From Henckelia pumila (lineage: Eukaryota > Streptophyta > Magnoliopsida > Lamiales > Gesneriaceae), in contig NC_133123.1 of the NCBI RefSeq assembly GCF_033568475.1, forward strand, positions 310,001 to 374,000: 64,000 nt of DNA. Reading direction: 5' to 3'. The notes below the pieces were generated by a model. The model was not told the origin of the DNA, did not search any database, and saw nothing but the letters and a program-made list of their open reading frames with translations. Below, in pieces: positions 1 through 13,148 of the stretch; position 1 is the stretch's first letter, and the number at the start of each line of letters is the position of its first letter. A program made the position numbers and the translations under genes.

Positions 1-1324
1 ATATGACCAATGTTTGCACAAGTGAACACATTGAGCTAGCCACCGAAGCAGCACGTGAAGGAATTGTTCTTCTCAAGAATACCAATCAGACATTGCCTTT
101 GAGCACTAAAAAAATCAAGACCATCGCAGTTGTCGGGCCACACGCGAATGCCACCAGCGCCATGATCGGAAACTATGCAGGTCTGACTCGATAATTCATT
201 TACATGATGATAGGCATAAATCTCCAACACATGCAAAAACTTCATCAACTAATACATTTTTTCAAAAAATAAAATTTGTAGGTGTTCCATGTCAGTACAC
301 ATCTCCAATCCAAGGCTTTTCCAAATACGGTAAAGTGATCTATGAAATGGGATGTGCCGACGTTGCATGCAAGAACGACAGCATGGTTTTCCAAGCAGTC
401 AAAGCCTCGAAGAAAGCTGATGCAACCGTAGTAGTCGTGGGTATTGATCTAAGCGTCGAGGCAGAAAGCTTAGACAGGGAAGATTTACTCCTTCCAGGTT
501 ACCAAAGTCGTTTAATCAAACTTGTAGCAGCCCAATCCAAAGGCCCTGTGGTGGTAGTTGTCATGTCTGCCGGTGGCATCGATATTTCCTCCGCCAGGGA
601 TTCTTCCAAGGTTCATTCCATCCTCTGGGCTGGATATCCCGGAGAAGAAGGCGGCCAGGCTATAGCCGACGTCGTATTCGGCAAATACAACCCCGGAGGG
701 AGATTACCCTTGACATGGCACGAAAATGCATACGTAGATATGCTACCAATGACATCCATGCAGCTGAGACCCATCGATCACCTTGGTTACCCTGGGAGAA
801 CATACAAGTTCTTCAACAGCTCCATAGTTTATCCCTTCGGATACGGCCTCAGCTACACCAACTTCTCTTACTCTCTAGTCTCGTCCACAAAACATCTTGA
901 GGTCCAGTTGAACAAGTTCCAGCACTGTCGAGAGGTGAACTACACCGAGGGCTTGTATAAACCGGCCTGCCCCGCGGTTTTGATCGACGACTTGTTGTGC
1001 GACGAACATCATAACGTGGAGCTGACTTTGGAGGTGAAGAACATCGGTGAGATGGATGGGAGTGAAACTGTGATTGTGTATTGGGTTGCGCCGAGTGGGA
1101 TCGTGGATGCTCCGATCAAACAAGTCGTGGCTTTCGAAAGGGTCTTTGTTGGTGCTGGAGCTAGTGAGAAAGTCAGCTTCGTGTTGAATGCTTGCAAGAG
1201 TTTGGGGCTGGTGGATTATAAGGGTTACAATTTGATGCCTTCTGGTGGGGGTCATTTCATTCTTGGAGATGGAGATGATCTGTTGAAAATACCAATCCAT
1301 ATAGAATTCAAACATTCAACATAA
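1..1324 (+). CDS. GH3 beta-xylosidase / alpha-L-arabinofuranosidase, 3' part only
   Basis: This is the C-terminal part of a plant cell-wall glycosidase of family GH3 (BXL group), which trims xylose and arabinose from xylan and arabinan in the apoplast. The gene enters from the left edge. Exon A (1-180) encodes [15 protein letters not shown] and ends at NYAG with a GT donor at 181. Exon B (282-1324) resumes with [12 protein letters not shown] after an AG acceptor and runs to TAA. The sequence VEAESLDRE carries the Glu that acts as acid/base in BXL enzymes, by family knowledge. [17 protein letters not shown] and the motif [10 protein letters not shown] are typical of the GH3 C-terminal domain, and residues after about [17 protein letters not shown] form the fibronectin-III-like tail. 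The catalytic Asp and signal peptide lie outside the window. The family call is firm; the exact BXL paralogue is not resolved. Confidence 0.93.
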
Positions 1325-2118
1325 GTGAAACTAGTTAGGAGCTAGGAGCATGCATGTGGTTATAATTTTATAGTATTTAATTTGTTTTAGATGTTTTATG
1401 ATTTTTTTTTTGCCTATTTGAATGCTGAATTTATGATAAACATTTATTATAATTCTATTATGTTATTGTTGATCAATAAAATATTGAATCCTAGTTTTAA
1501 TTAGTTTTGATGTTATTTCATTGCCTGCTTTTTAAGAACACTCTTATCATTGCCTGATTTTTAAGAACACTCTTACAAATTAAAACAAACTAAATTTATA
1601 GAGGATGATATACAAGTTGAATGATTATTTTACGAGTTTTATTGCGACTTGGAGTAATTTTAAGTACTTGATATCATATTTATTTTATAACGGGAAATGC
1701 TGTGGTTCCCGAGCGACGTTAGAACTTCTAGGCTATATATCTATCTACAAATTTAGTACTAGAAGAAATCAATATTTTATTCAAACGTTACAAATAATTT
1801 TATTTGATGCATGATCGATGATCTCTCACAATTTGACCGTGACGCCTCTCTAGTCAACGGGCCGGGGCGGGGTTAGATACATCGTGAGGCATCTTATGAT
1901 ATAATAATAACATAAAAAGTAAATCCGTTCCAAAAAAAAAAATAAATATAAATATAATCTTCTTTTTTTTTTCATGTACTTTTTTAAAATTTATACATCT
2001 ATATAAATTGAGCCTCGAAATAGTTAGCTATCGACAGTGTAATATAAAAATCTTATCATGATAAATAACATGACATATTGGTTATAAATAAAATTATAGG
2101 TGGCTTTGGTAGACATTG

Positions 2119-2119
<1 letters not shown>
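1325..2119. other. Spacer between BXL gene and tRNA-Leu
   Basis: AT-rich 3' flank. It holds a 29-bp direct tandem duplication (1519-1547 and 1548-1576, differing at two or so positions) just beyond the likely polyadenylation region of the glycosidase gene. No gene is recognised. Confidence 0.6.
1519..1576. repeat. Two-copy 29-bp tandem repeat
   Basis: Two adjacent copies start with CATTGCCTG and end with AACACTCTTA. They differ by one C/A change inside the unit and by the last base. It is a small recent tandem duplication in non-coding DNA. Confidence 0.8.

Positions 2120-2199
<80 letters not shown>
2120..2199 (+). tRNA. tRNA-Leu, anticodon UAG
   Basis: The 80-nt gene folds as a type II (long variable arm) tRNA. 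The 7-bp acceptor stem pairs 2120-2126 (GACAGTT) with 2192-2198 (AGCTGTC, one G-U), followed by discriminator A at 2199. The D-arm contains the A-box-like TGGCCGAGTGG, and the T-arm carries the B-box GGTTCAAATCC. The anticodon stem CCAGA/TCTGG encloses the loop TTTAGGC, so the anticodon is TAG and it decodes CUA. There is no intron. CCA is not encoded, as usual for nuclear tRNA genes. Confidence 0.96.
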
Positions 2200-2200
2200 G

Positions 2201-2207
2201 TTTTTTT
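2201..2207 (+). terminator. RNA polymerase III terminator of tRNA-Leu
   Basis: A run of seven T directly follows the tRNA 3' end, the usual Pol III stop signal. Confidence 0.85.
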
Positions 2208-3081
2208 CCTTTCTTTTTTGGGAAGTAATATTTTTATTGTTTATTTTTCTTTTTCCTCGTTTATTTTTTGAAAATTCGGTTCTAGAAACTGATATATTAT
2301 CTATTTTTATTTTATAATAGTTGAAAGACACATATTAACTGTTAATATGATGATATCAACTTTTGTTTCCGGTTTTACTCTTATCTTATTTCTATCCACT
2401 ATTTCACTAAACCAGCTCTCACTTACTCCATCCACAAAATTAAAAATACATATAAAATAACTTTTATTTTACACACGCATAAACGTGTGTCTTTTTTACT
2501 AGTAGAATATTAAATTTGTTCTTAGAAGTAATTTATGAACTAATACTAAACATTTTCCATATTATAGTTAATTGACTGAGAAAGGTTAACACCCAAAGTC
2601 CATTGAGAGTTGACTCAAGTGACATTCTCCACTAGTCAACTTCCTCCACCCACTCATGTTGGCCGACTTGCATTTACCATCAATTATCGTCTTCAAACAT
2701 ATGAAATCAAATCGTAAGAGTACAATTTATACATCTGATATTATTTTTTTTAAAAAAAATAGAATATCTATATCAATATATTGTTCTTACTGTGGCTTAG
2801 CCATGCATATAAAAATCATCAGTGAACACCCTTTACTATTATTTATTTATTTATTTATTTTTATTTCTTGTGTTAAATAGAATGGTAAACTTTCATATAC
2901 GAGGTAGATGAATCCTTACCAAATTATTGGTCCCACAATTTGATCTAAGGTTGACTCCGTTGAATGAGACGGAAGTTTACAGCCGAAATGTCGGAATTCC
3001 TGACCCATTTTGAGCAATATAAATCCCTTGATCAAGGGATCCATGCATTGAATCAAATCATCAGAAAAATTAAAGAAGCAT
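2208..3081. other. 5' flank of the FLS2-like receptor kinase gene
   Basis: AT-rich spacer with no gene recognised. It contains W-box cores described separately. The receptor gene starts at the ATG at 3082. Confidence 0.5.
2609..2955 (+). promoter_or_regulatory. W-box cluster upstream of the receptor kinase gene
   Basis: Three TTGAC cores lie upstream of the start codon at 3082: GTTGACT at 2609-2615, GTCAAC at 2635-2640 (reverse orientation) and GGTTGACT at 2949-2956. W-boxes are WRKY binding sites and are common in defence gene promoters. Presence is seen; function is inferred. Confidence 0.4.
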
Positions 3082-6000
3082 ATGCATTTAAATTTCAAAT
3101 TTCCCATAATGATACTCTACGGCCTCCTCATGCTTGTGAGTGGGGTTCTTTCAGAAAAGCCAAAAGGCCTGGAAACTGAAATCCAGGCCTTGAAAGAATT
3201 CAAAAAATCTATCACGGATGATCCATTTCATGTGCTCCTGGACTGGAATCATTCAAACCATCACTGTAATTGGTTTGGAATCGAATGTAATCCGAATTCG
3301 TCGCATGTTGTCTCCATCTCTCTTCCGGACAAGCAGCTCCAGGGCGAAATTTCTCCTTTTCTTGGAAACCTTTCCTATCTCCAGGTTCTTGACTTTTCCC
3401 TCAACTCCTTCACTGGAAATATTCCATCCCAGTTAGCATCTTGCTCCCAACTTACTCAACTCATCCTTTATCCTCCCTTTCTGGTTCTATTCCGGAAGAG
3501 CTTGGAAATCTGAAAAGCTTGCAAACGATAGATTTCGGGGAAAATTTTCTGAATGGAAGCATCCCGGATAGTTTATGTAACATCACTGGATTGCTACAAC
3601 TTGGCCTCGTCTACAATAATCTCACTGGTGTAATTCCAGGAGATATTGGTAATTTAATAAATCTTCAGATTTTTGTAGCATTTGCTAATGGTTTAGAGGG
3701 CTCCATACCTGCTTCTGTCGGCAGGTTAAAAAAAATGCAGTCCTTTGATCTAAGCCAAAACCAGCTAACTGGAAATATCCCTCCAGAAATAGGCAACATG
3801 TCGAATCTTGAGGTTCTTCAGTTGTATGAGAACTTTCTTTCTGGTGCAATTCCAGCAGAAGTAGCTAATTCTAGGAATCTGGTTCACCTGAACTTATATG
3901 AAAACCACTTTTCTGGTAGCATCCCCCAAGAACTTGGAAATTTGATTAATTTACAAGCTTTAAGGTTGTACAAAAACAAGTTAAACTCCACAATCCCCGA
4001 CACCTTGTTTCAACTGGAATCCTTGATCTATCTTGGCCTGTCTCAGAATCAGTTAGTGGGTACAATTTCATCAAAGATAGCTTCTTTAAAATCGCTGCAA
4101 GTGTTGACTCTTCATTCGAATAATTTCAGTGGGGAGATTCCTTCAAGTATAACACAGTTGAGTAACTTAGCATACTTGTCTTTAGGCTTCAATTCCTTGA
4201 CAGGGCCTCTACCAACCGACTTAGGAATGCTGTATAATCTGAAGAATCTGACAGCAAACGACAATCTCTTTGAGGGATCCATTCCTTCTGGCATAAAAAA
4301 TTGCACGCGTCTTCTAGTCATAACTCTGACTAATAACAGGATTACTGGAAAAATCCCAGAAGGATTGGATCGATTATCTAATCTTACGTACCTATCTTTA
4401 GGGAGAAACAACATTTTTGGCCAAATCCCTGATGACCTATTCAACTGTTCAGAGCTTGAAGTACTTGATTTGAGCCTTAACAATTTAAGTGGTACCATTA
4501 AACCATTCATTGGTAGACTGGTGAATATCCATACTCTAAAACTTGGACATAATGCATTTTATGGATCAATCCCAAGAGAGATTGGCAATTTAAGTGCATT
4601 ACTGAATCTGGAGGTTCACGGAAATCGATTTTCAGGCAGGATTCCACAAGAACTTTCCAAACTGACACTTCTGCAAGGCCTTTCCCTGTCCGACAATAAG
4701 CTTGAAGGAGAGATTCCTCAAGGAATATCTAAGCTGAAACAACTGACTTATCTTCGTTTGCAGAATAATAAACTCGTGGGTTCAATACCTGATGCCGTAT
4801 CCGAACTTGAATTCCTTTCTTATTTAAATCTCAGTGGTAACAAGTTTAATGGGACACTTCCAAAAAGCTTAGAACGCCTTCTCCACTTGGCAACTTTAGA
4901 TCTTTCGCACAACCATTTTACTGGAGCTGTTCCAGCATCTATGATTGCTGGCATGAAGAATCTTCAGGTCTACCTTAATCTTTCACACAATACCTTGGAT
5001 GGGACAATCCCAGAAGAGATCGGCATGTTAGCAATGGTTCAAGAGATTGACCTTTCGAACAATGATATGTCGGGAAGCATTCCTCCTGAACTTAAAAACT
5101 GCATGAATTTGATCTCTCTTGATCTCTCCGGCAACAAACTCTCTGGCGAACTTTCGGTTGATATCTTTCCTCGCCTGCATGAACTGGTAAGATTAAATCT
5201 TTCGAGGAATCAGATATATGGTCCGCTTCCTGGAACTTTGGCCAGTTTGAGACATCTCTCTGTAGTTGATTTATCCGAGAACAAGTTCAGCGGTGAGATT
5301 CCAGAGAACTTTTCCAAATTTTCAAGCTTGAAATTTTTAAACCTTTCTTTCAATCAGCTAGAAGGCTGTATTCCCCAGGGTGGTGTGTTCAGAAATACGC
5401 ACTTAATTAGTTTACAGGGCAACCCATCTCTTAGTGGAGCAATCTGCTTGAAGCGGCCTAGCAATGAAAGAAATTCAACAAACTCCCACCGGCTCTCAAA
5501 GAAGGCAGTTCTTATTCTTTTTGCACTTGGATTTGCTATTGTACTAATAATTTCACTGTCAACCTTTTACGTGATTTGCCAAAAGAAGACCAAGGAGTGC
5601 AGCATTGAAGAACCTGAGAATTCACTACCCAATTACACCGCAAAATCCACCCTCAGAAGATTCGATGCAAAGGATTTAGAGATTGCCACCAGTTACTTCA
5701 GTCCGTATAACATCATTGGCAGGAGTAGTTTAAGCACTGTTTACAAGGGTACCTTGGAAGATGGACATCGAATTGCTGTGAAGAAACTGAATTTGCGCCA
5801 ATTCTCAGCTGAGTCGGATAAATGCTTCAACAGGGAAGTCAAGACTTTAGGACAAGTGAAGCACAAGAATCTGGTCAAGGTTCTAGGTTACGCCTGGGAG
5901 AGTGGAAACCTGAAAGCATTAGTGTTAGAATTGATGGAGAAGGGAAATTTGGACAAGATTATACATGAATCAGAGGCACTTCTTTCCAGTTGGGCATTAA

Positions 6001-6691
6001 CGAGGAGGATCGATGCTTTAGTTTCCATAGCTAACGGGTTGACATATTTGCACACAGGCTACGATTTCCCCATTGTGCACTGCGACTTGAAGCCATCTAA
6101 CATTCTTTTAGATGGAAACTGGGAAGCTCGTGTGAGTGATTTTGGTACAGCACGGATTCTTGGAATTCAGCCAGAGGATGAAACTTGCATCTCCTCAGCA
6201 TCAGCATTTGAAGGGACTATAGGCTACTTGGCTCCAGGTCAAATTTGCTTTGCTTCCATAAAATATTGTCCACGTTGATGCATATTCTGTGATTCTAATT
6301 TCCATCATCACACCTTTAAAAAAACAAGATTTTTTTTTTTTGGGTATCAGAATTTGCATACTTGAGGAAGGTAACTACTAAAGTAGACATCTTTAGCTTT
6401 GGAATCATAATTATGGAGTTGATCACAAAAAGGCGGCCAACAGAAGTCACAGGGGAAGATGGATCGCCCATCACTTTGCCGCAATTAGTCCAGCAAACAC
6501 TTGATCTTGGAATCAACCACCTCCCTCAAGTATTGGATCCTCTTCTAGTACCATGTACGTCCCAAAACCATAAAGTTTTCGAAGTGCTTCTCCTTCTAGC
6601 GTTGTCCTGCACCAGCCCAGACCCTGAAAATAGGCCTGACATGGAACAAGTGTCCTCTTCTCTTTCAAAAATACGCAAAATGGCGTATTAA
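3082..6691 (+). pseudogene. FLS2-like: FLS2-like LRR receptor-like kinase gene with a frame-breaking deletion
   Basis: This is a plasma-membrane pattern-recognition receptor kinase of LRR subfamily XII that closely follows the layout of FLS2, the flagellin receptor. The ATG at 3082 opens a signal peptide (IMILYGLLMLVSGVLS) and an N-terminal LRR cap with the pair HHCNWFGIEC. A long array of about 24-residue LRRs follows, then a TM helix ([18 protein letters not shown], near 5500-5560) and a kinase domain. The VAVK-type lysine is present (IAVKKL), and HCDLKPSN shows a non-RD kinase, as in FLS2. DFG is intact. An intron (6238-6350) splits GYLAP from EFAYLRKV at the position expected for FLS2. 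Near 3466-3473 the frame shifts: the LRR sequence goes from LTQLILY to [11 protein letters not shown] with a net loss that fits 4 nt. The first frame then ends at 3513 after 143 codons. The remaining frame is otherwise open to 6691. It could be a recent null allele or a sequencing/assembly error. Confidence 0.85.
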
Positions 6692-6788
6692 AGTTCGGTG
6701 GAGTGAGCCGGCCCGGTTCAGCCTCTCAATTGCCAGTCAATTTAACAAATACTCTCTTCTGTTTATATTTCATATAAAAATTTATTAG

Positions 6789-7070
6789 TGTTGTGAAAAA
6801 GTAAAAATTTACGGTAAAAAGTAAAAACTCAAAAACTCAAAATTTATCAAATTCTACACTTTATAAAATTTTTCTCTCTTCACAATTGTGTTTTTCTACA
6901 CAAATGGAGAGACCTATTTATAGATCTCAATTGGAGATTAGTCAAAAATTAATACATCATTAATTACATCATCACACACTAATTTTCAATATTTTACAAC
7001 TCAATTTTCAACTTTCAACCTTCAACATTCAACAATAAATAATAATATATATTTATATATATTTTCAACA
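6789..7070 (-). repeat. Copia LTR, left copy (3' LTR of the element)
   Basis: 282 bp, beginning TG and ending CA on the + strand, matching the right copy at 12867-13148 throughout by eye. The adjoining CTCCCCCTTG on its inner side is the complement of the polypurine tract. Confidence 0.95.
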
Positions 7071-7235
7071 CTCCCCCTTGTGATGATGATCATGATAGAA
7101 TGACTATCTCCATTACGTGTTGTATACTGCCTCGTTAAAAACCTTACTAGGAAAAACCCATTGGGACAAAAACCATAGTAAGGAAAAAAGAGTGCAGCCA
7201 CGTAAACTCCCCCTGATGTCAACATGAATGATTCT

Positions 7236-10200
7236 TCACATATTTCGTAGATTGCGCATCCCAATATTATAAATGTGTTTTCTGAATATCGCCGTGGGAA
7301 GTGCCTTTGTGAAGAGATCGGATGAGTTCTCACTTGATTGAATGTAACAGATATCAATATCTTTATTCTTCTCCAGCTCTTGAGTGTATGCAAATAATTT
7401 AGGAGGAATATGTTTAGTTCTGTCACTTTTGATGTATCCTTCTTTCATTTGGGCAACACATGCGGCATTATCTTCATACAGTGTGATTGGATTCTTGTCC
7501 ACTGATAATCCACAAGAAGTTTGGATATGCCGAGTCATTGATTTAAGCCAGACACATTCACGGCTTGCTTCATGTAGTGCAATAATCTCGGCATGATTTG
7601 ATGAAGTTGTAACAAGTGTTTGTTTCTGTGATCGCCAAGAGATTGCAGTGCCTCCACGAGTAAATACATATCCGGTTTGGGAACGTGCCTTATGTGGATC
7701 AGATAAGTATCCAGCATCAGCATAACCAATTATTCTCTGATTTGTATCTTTTGGATACAAAAGTCCCAAATCCGTCGTTCCTCGTAAATAACGGAATATA
7801 TGTTTAATTCCGTTCCAGTGCCTCTTCGTTGGACATGAACTGAATCTTGCCAATAAATTTACTGCAAAAGATATGTCTGGTCTAGTGCAATTTGCAAGAT
7901 ACATAAGGGCACCAATGGCACTTAGATATGGTACTTCAGGACCAAGAACAACTTCATCATCTTCACATGGACGAAATGGATCATTTTCTATATTCAATGA
8001 TCTGACAACCATTGGAGTACTTAAAGGATTTGATTGATCCATATTGAAACGTTTAAGGACCTTCTCTGTATAATTAGACTGGTGAACAAAAATTCCACAT
8101 TCTTTTTGTTCAATTTGTAAACCAAGACAATACTTGGTTTTTCCAAGGTCTTTCATTTCAAATTCTTCCTTCAAGTATAACATCACTTCTTGAATTTCTT
8201 TATTCGTTCCAATGATGTTTAAATCATCAACATATACAGCAATAATCACGCATCCCGATGTTGTTTTCTTGATGAAAACACAAGGGCATATTGGATCATT
8301 TACATATCCCTTTTTCATCAAGTGTTCACTTAGCCGATTATACCACATTCGGCCGGATTGCTTTAATCCATACAATGATCTTTGTAATTTCACAGAATAA
8401 AATTCTATGGGTTCTGAACTTTGTGCTTCTAGCATCTTAAATCCTTCAGGGATTTTCATGTATATATCACTATCAAGTGATCCGTATAAATAAGCTGTAA
8501 CAACATCCATTAGACGCATGTCCAAGTTTTCAGACACTGCTAAACTGATCAAATACCGAAACGTAATTGCATCCATAACAGGAGAATATGTTTCTTCATA
8601 ATCAATTCCAGGTCTTTGAGAAAAACCTTGTGCAACAAGTCGAGCTTTATATCTCACTATTTCATTTTTCTCATTTCTCTTTCGAATAAAAACCCATTTG
8701 TACCCAACAGGTTTAATACCTTTAGGTGTAAGGACTATAGGTCCAAAAACACTACGTTTATTTAGCGAATTTAATTCAACCTGGATGGCATCTTTCCATT
8801 TTGACCAATCCTTTCGAGTTTTGCATTCACCAAAAGATTTTGGTTCATTATCTTCATTTACGATGTCACATGCCACATTGTACGAAAATATCTCATCAAT
8901 ATCTTGTACATTCTTTCGGTTCCATATTTTTCCAGTATTAATATAATTGATAGAGATTTCATGATTCTCGTCAGTTTGTGGTTCTGACAAAATATTTTCA
9001 TCATCGTGTGTTTCTTCTGGAACACCATTTTCTATTTTCTGATCATCATTTTTCTCTATGTATTTTCTTTTCCGAGGATTTTTATCCTTTGAACCGATTG
9101 GCCTTCCACGCTTCAGGCGTTTTATGACATCATGAATGTCTTCATTTTGTTTCTTTGGAATTTCAACTCGAGCAGGGGCATTTACAGCAGGTATATATGA
9201 TTTTGTTACCCCTTTTGTGTCTGCAAATGCATCTGGCATTTGATTTGCTATTCTTTGCAAATGCACAATTTGCTGTACATCTTTATCACATTGTTTAGTT
9301 CTAGGATCCAAATGTAATAATGATGGTACATACCATGTGATTTCTTTTTCGATGTGTTTCTTTTCTCCCCCTAACATTGGGAAGTTATTTTCATCAAAAT
9401 GACAATCAGCAAACCGTGCTGTAAACACATCGCCTGTCTGAGCCTCAAGATATCTAATGATTGATGGACTATCATAGCCGATATAAATACCATTCTTTCT
9501 TTGAGGTCCCATTTTTGTTCTTTGAGGTGGTGCAATAGGCACATACACCATACATCCAAAAATTCTCAAATGAGAAATATCTGGTTCTTTGCCAAATACA
9601 AGCTGCAATGGGGAGTGTTTATGATATGCACTTGACCTGATGCGAATCAATGCAGCAGCATGTAAAATTGCATGTCCCCATATAGAAATAGGGAGTTTCG
9701 TTCTCATAATCATTGGTCTAGCAATCAACTGCAGACGTTTAATCAATGATTCAGCTAATCCATTTTGTGTATGAACATGAGCTACAGGATGTTCAACAGT
9801 AATTCCCATCGACATACAATAGTCGTTAAAAGTCTGGGAAGTAAATTCTCCAGCATTATCAAGTCTTATTTTCTTGATCGTATATTCGGGAAATTGATTC
9901 CGCAATTTTATTATTTGAGCCATCAATTTTGCAAATGCCACATTCCGAGTGGACAATAAACATACATATGACCATCTGCTAGAGGCATCGATCAATACCA
10001 TAAAGTATCGAAATGGTCCACATGGTGGATGAATTGGCCCACAAATATCACCTTGAATACGTTCAAGAAATATGGGTGATTCCTTTTGGATTTTAGCTGG
10101 TGATGGTCTTATAATAAGTTTCCCCAGAGAACATGCCTTACACTGAAACTTATTATTCTGAAAGATCTTCTGGTCTTTCAGTGGATGACCACTTGTATTT

Positions 10201-10778
10201 TCTATAATCCTTCGCATCATTATTGAACCAGGATGTCCCAATCGATCATGTCAATTTGTTAGTATTGAAGAATTTCCAATAACCATATTTGATTCGATTG
10301 GACTTATATGTGTATAATGCAATCCAGTAGGGAGCATTGATAATTTCTCAACTACATATTTCTTTCCTGATTTATATGTAGTAAGACACATATATTTCTC
10401 ATTTCCTTCGGTTATTGTTTCCGTATCATAACCATGAGAATATATATCATTAAAACTCAACAAATTTCTTTGTGATCGTGGTGAATATAAAGCACTATTT
10501 ATCAAAAATTTTGTACCATTAGGTAACAAAAATTGTGCTTTGCCACATCCTTCAATCAAGTCTACAGGACCTGATATTGTATTCACCATTGTTTTTGTTG
10601 GTTTTAATTCCAAGAAATATTTTTCATTTCTGAGGATAGTGTGCGTTGTACCACTATCTGGTATGCAAACTTCCAGTGCATTATTTCCATCTTTGATCAT
10701 AGCATTTTCCATAATGATCTTCAAAAACAATATGCAATAAAATGAATTAAGAAAGATACATGCAAACAATACATGCAA
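7236..10778 (-). mobile_element. Copia pol region
   Basis: Fossil coding region of the retrotransposon. In order along the minus strand it shows an aspartic protease motif (DSGTTHTI), an integrase zinc-binding part, the integrase core, reverse transcriptase with YVDD, and RNase H close to the left LTR. It is mostly open and belongs to the same element as the gag region to its right. Confidence 0.9.
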
Positions 10779-10838
10779 AATATAATATGTTTTATAAAAT
10801 AAAAATTACATTGTTACATTCTTTTCCCACCAGTACAT

Positions 10839-11888
10839 TTAATCAATATCTTCGAAATCATTCAAAAAGTAGGCAGCATCTAAATTCATTGAACCACTTG
10901 CATGGTCAATGTTTTCAGTAAAATTGGTCTCTTTTTCTTTCCCCTTTATTGAATCTTTATAGAGCTTACACAGATGCTCAGGGGCTCGACAAGTTCTTGA
11001 CCAATGTCCTGGAGTGCCACATCTATAACAAACACTCTTAGTTCTTTTTGGATGATTTTCATTTTCAGCCGTATTATCATGCTGCCTCTTTTGTGGGTGG
11101 TTCGTGACGTTCCTTTGAGATGAGTTATTGAAATAACTATCTCTTTTATTTTCAAATCCACGGCCTCGACCACGACCGCGATCATTTCTACGCCCACGTC
11201 CTCGTCCACGACCTCGACCAAAATCTTGTCTATATCTTTGATTTTGGTTTTCATTTTTACTTACGACATTTGCTTCAGGAAATGCCGTTGAACCAGTAGG
11301 TCTGGACTGATGATTTCTCATGAGCAATTCATTATTCTTTTCCGCCACGAGTAAACATGCGATGAGTTCTGAGTATCTTGAAAATCCACGCACTCTATAT
11401 TGCTGTTGTAGAGTTATATTTGATGCGTGGAATGTGGAAAATGTCTTTTCAAGCATTTCCATCTCAGTAATATTATGCCCACAAAATTTCAGCTGTGAGA
11501 CAATGCGATACATCGCAGAATTATAATCACTCATCTTTTTAAAATCTTGGAATCTTAAAGTATTCCATTCATCTCGTGCGGTCGGAAGTATAACTTCCCG
11601 TATATGCTCAAAACGTTCTTTTAACCCTTTCCACAAAATCATTGGGTCTTTTTCGGTCAAATATTCACATTTCAACCCCTCATCAAGATGTCTGCGTAAA
11701 AATATCATCGCTTTTGCTTTATCTTGTGAGGATGATATGTTATTTTCTTTGATAGTTTCGTTAAGACCCAATGACTCGAGATGCATTTCTACATCGAGGG
11801 TCCATGGCATATAATTCTTTCCGGTTATATCAAGTGCAATGAATTCGAGTTTCGCCAAGTTCGACATGGTGGTACTAGAAAATAACAA
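10839..11888 (-). mobile_element. Copia gag region
   Basis: About 349 codons on the minus strand. It holds the plant Copia gag domain (UBN2-like), an Arg/Gly-rich stretch and a CCHC zinc knuckle (CYRCGTPGHWSRTC). It is part of the retrotransposon, not a host gene. Confidence 0.9.
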
Positions 11889-12286
11889 TGCATTTTATTA
11901 GTTAATTTCCATAAATATGACAATACAAAATAATGGAAGAACGTAAATTACAAGTGCGTATACAAATAGAGAAAAAATATGTGTTGGAAAATCGCTGGTG
12001 AGTAAAAGACTCGTGAGCATGATGATCATAGTCGTTATGAAAAATATCCTTATAAATGTCATCATCTCCATCTTCGAAAAAACCGAGGATAAAATATTTT
12101 GAGAGAAAGAATGAATTTGGTGTGATTGAAAATGAGTTTGAGTGAACATATTTATAGGGCAAAAAATAGCCGTTTTGTTACCGTTTGTGACCGTTGGGGG
12201 TAAAGAAAAAATTGAGTATGTGTTGAATAAAAATTCGTGATAATCATGTAATGCATATAATGATAATCATAATTAAATAATTATGT

Positions 12287-12600
12287 ATATCATATCACAT
12301 TATTATAAGGTCAGTGTCGTAGACAGCCTTTTATATAATGTTGTGAAATTATACCAATATAGTTAGTATAAAGTCAGGTATAGTATATCATATCACATTA
12401 TTATAAGATCGGTGTCGTAGACAACCTTTTATATAATAACATGAGATTATACAAATATGGTTAGTATATAAATACACAATAATATATATCATATCACGTT
12501 ATTATAAGGTCAGTGTCATAGACAACCTTTTATATAATAACATGAAATTATATATTAATATAGTTAATATATATACATAATAAATATATATCACGTTATT
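12287..12600. repeat. Tandem array of about 100 bp units in the Copia leader
   Basis: The motif CATATCAC(A/G)TTATTATAAG recurs at about 12291, 12389 and 12490, with a partial fourth unit near 12590. Each is followed by a similar GGTCAGTGTCGTAGACAACC-like stretch. Units have diverged slightly. The array lies between gag and the element's 5' LTR. Confidence 0.85.
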
Positions 12601-12866
12601 GTTTAAAAACCTTAGAGGCTTTTATACTTGTCGTATCCCTTACCGGGAGTGTGGGATGTCGTCTTAACATCCTCCCAGGATTTATAACAAGTTTTGAAAA
12701 AAAACTTATTTTTTTTTTCATAACATGATATTATATATTAATATATACACAAAAAATATATAAACAGTAAAATAAAAATTCTTACTTGTTGAATATTTTT
12801 GACTTCTTCTTGTATTTTGGAGCGTCGGAAAATATAGAGAACCTTCGAGCGATCGTGCTGATAACG

Positions 12867-13148
12867 TGTTGTGAAAAAGTAAAAATTTACGGTAAAAAGT
12901 AAAAACTCAAAAACTCAAAATTTATCAAATTCTACACTTTATAAAATTTTTCTCTCTTCACAATTGTGTTTTTCTACACAAATGGAGAGACCTATTTATA
13001 GATCTCAATTGGAGATTAGTCAAAAATTAATACATCATTAATTACATCATCACACACTAATTTTCAATATTTTACAACTCAATTTTCAACTTTCAACCTT
13101 CAACATTCAACAATAAATAATAATATATATTTATATATATTTTCAACA
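12867..13148 (-). repeat. Copia LTR, right copy (5' LTR of the element)
   Basis: 282 bp, same length and sequence by eye as the copy at 6789-7070. It is followed at once by the ATTAG target duplication. Confidence 0.95.

Noticed and set aside
875-1315. 146-codon reverse-strand ORF
   Set aside because: It is antisense to the conserved C-terminal exon of the GH3 gene and has no domain of its own.
2126-2317. 63-codon ORF starting in the tRNA
   Set aside because: Its first part is the tRNA-Leu sequence read as protein; the rest is low-complexity Phe/Leu.
12287-12600. CRISPR-like array
   Set aside because: Units are contiguous diverged tandem copies without unique spacers, inside a plant retrotransposon.
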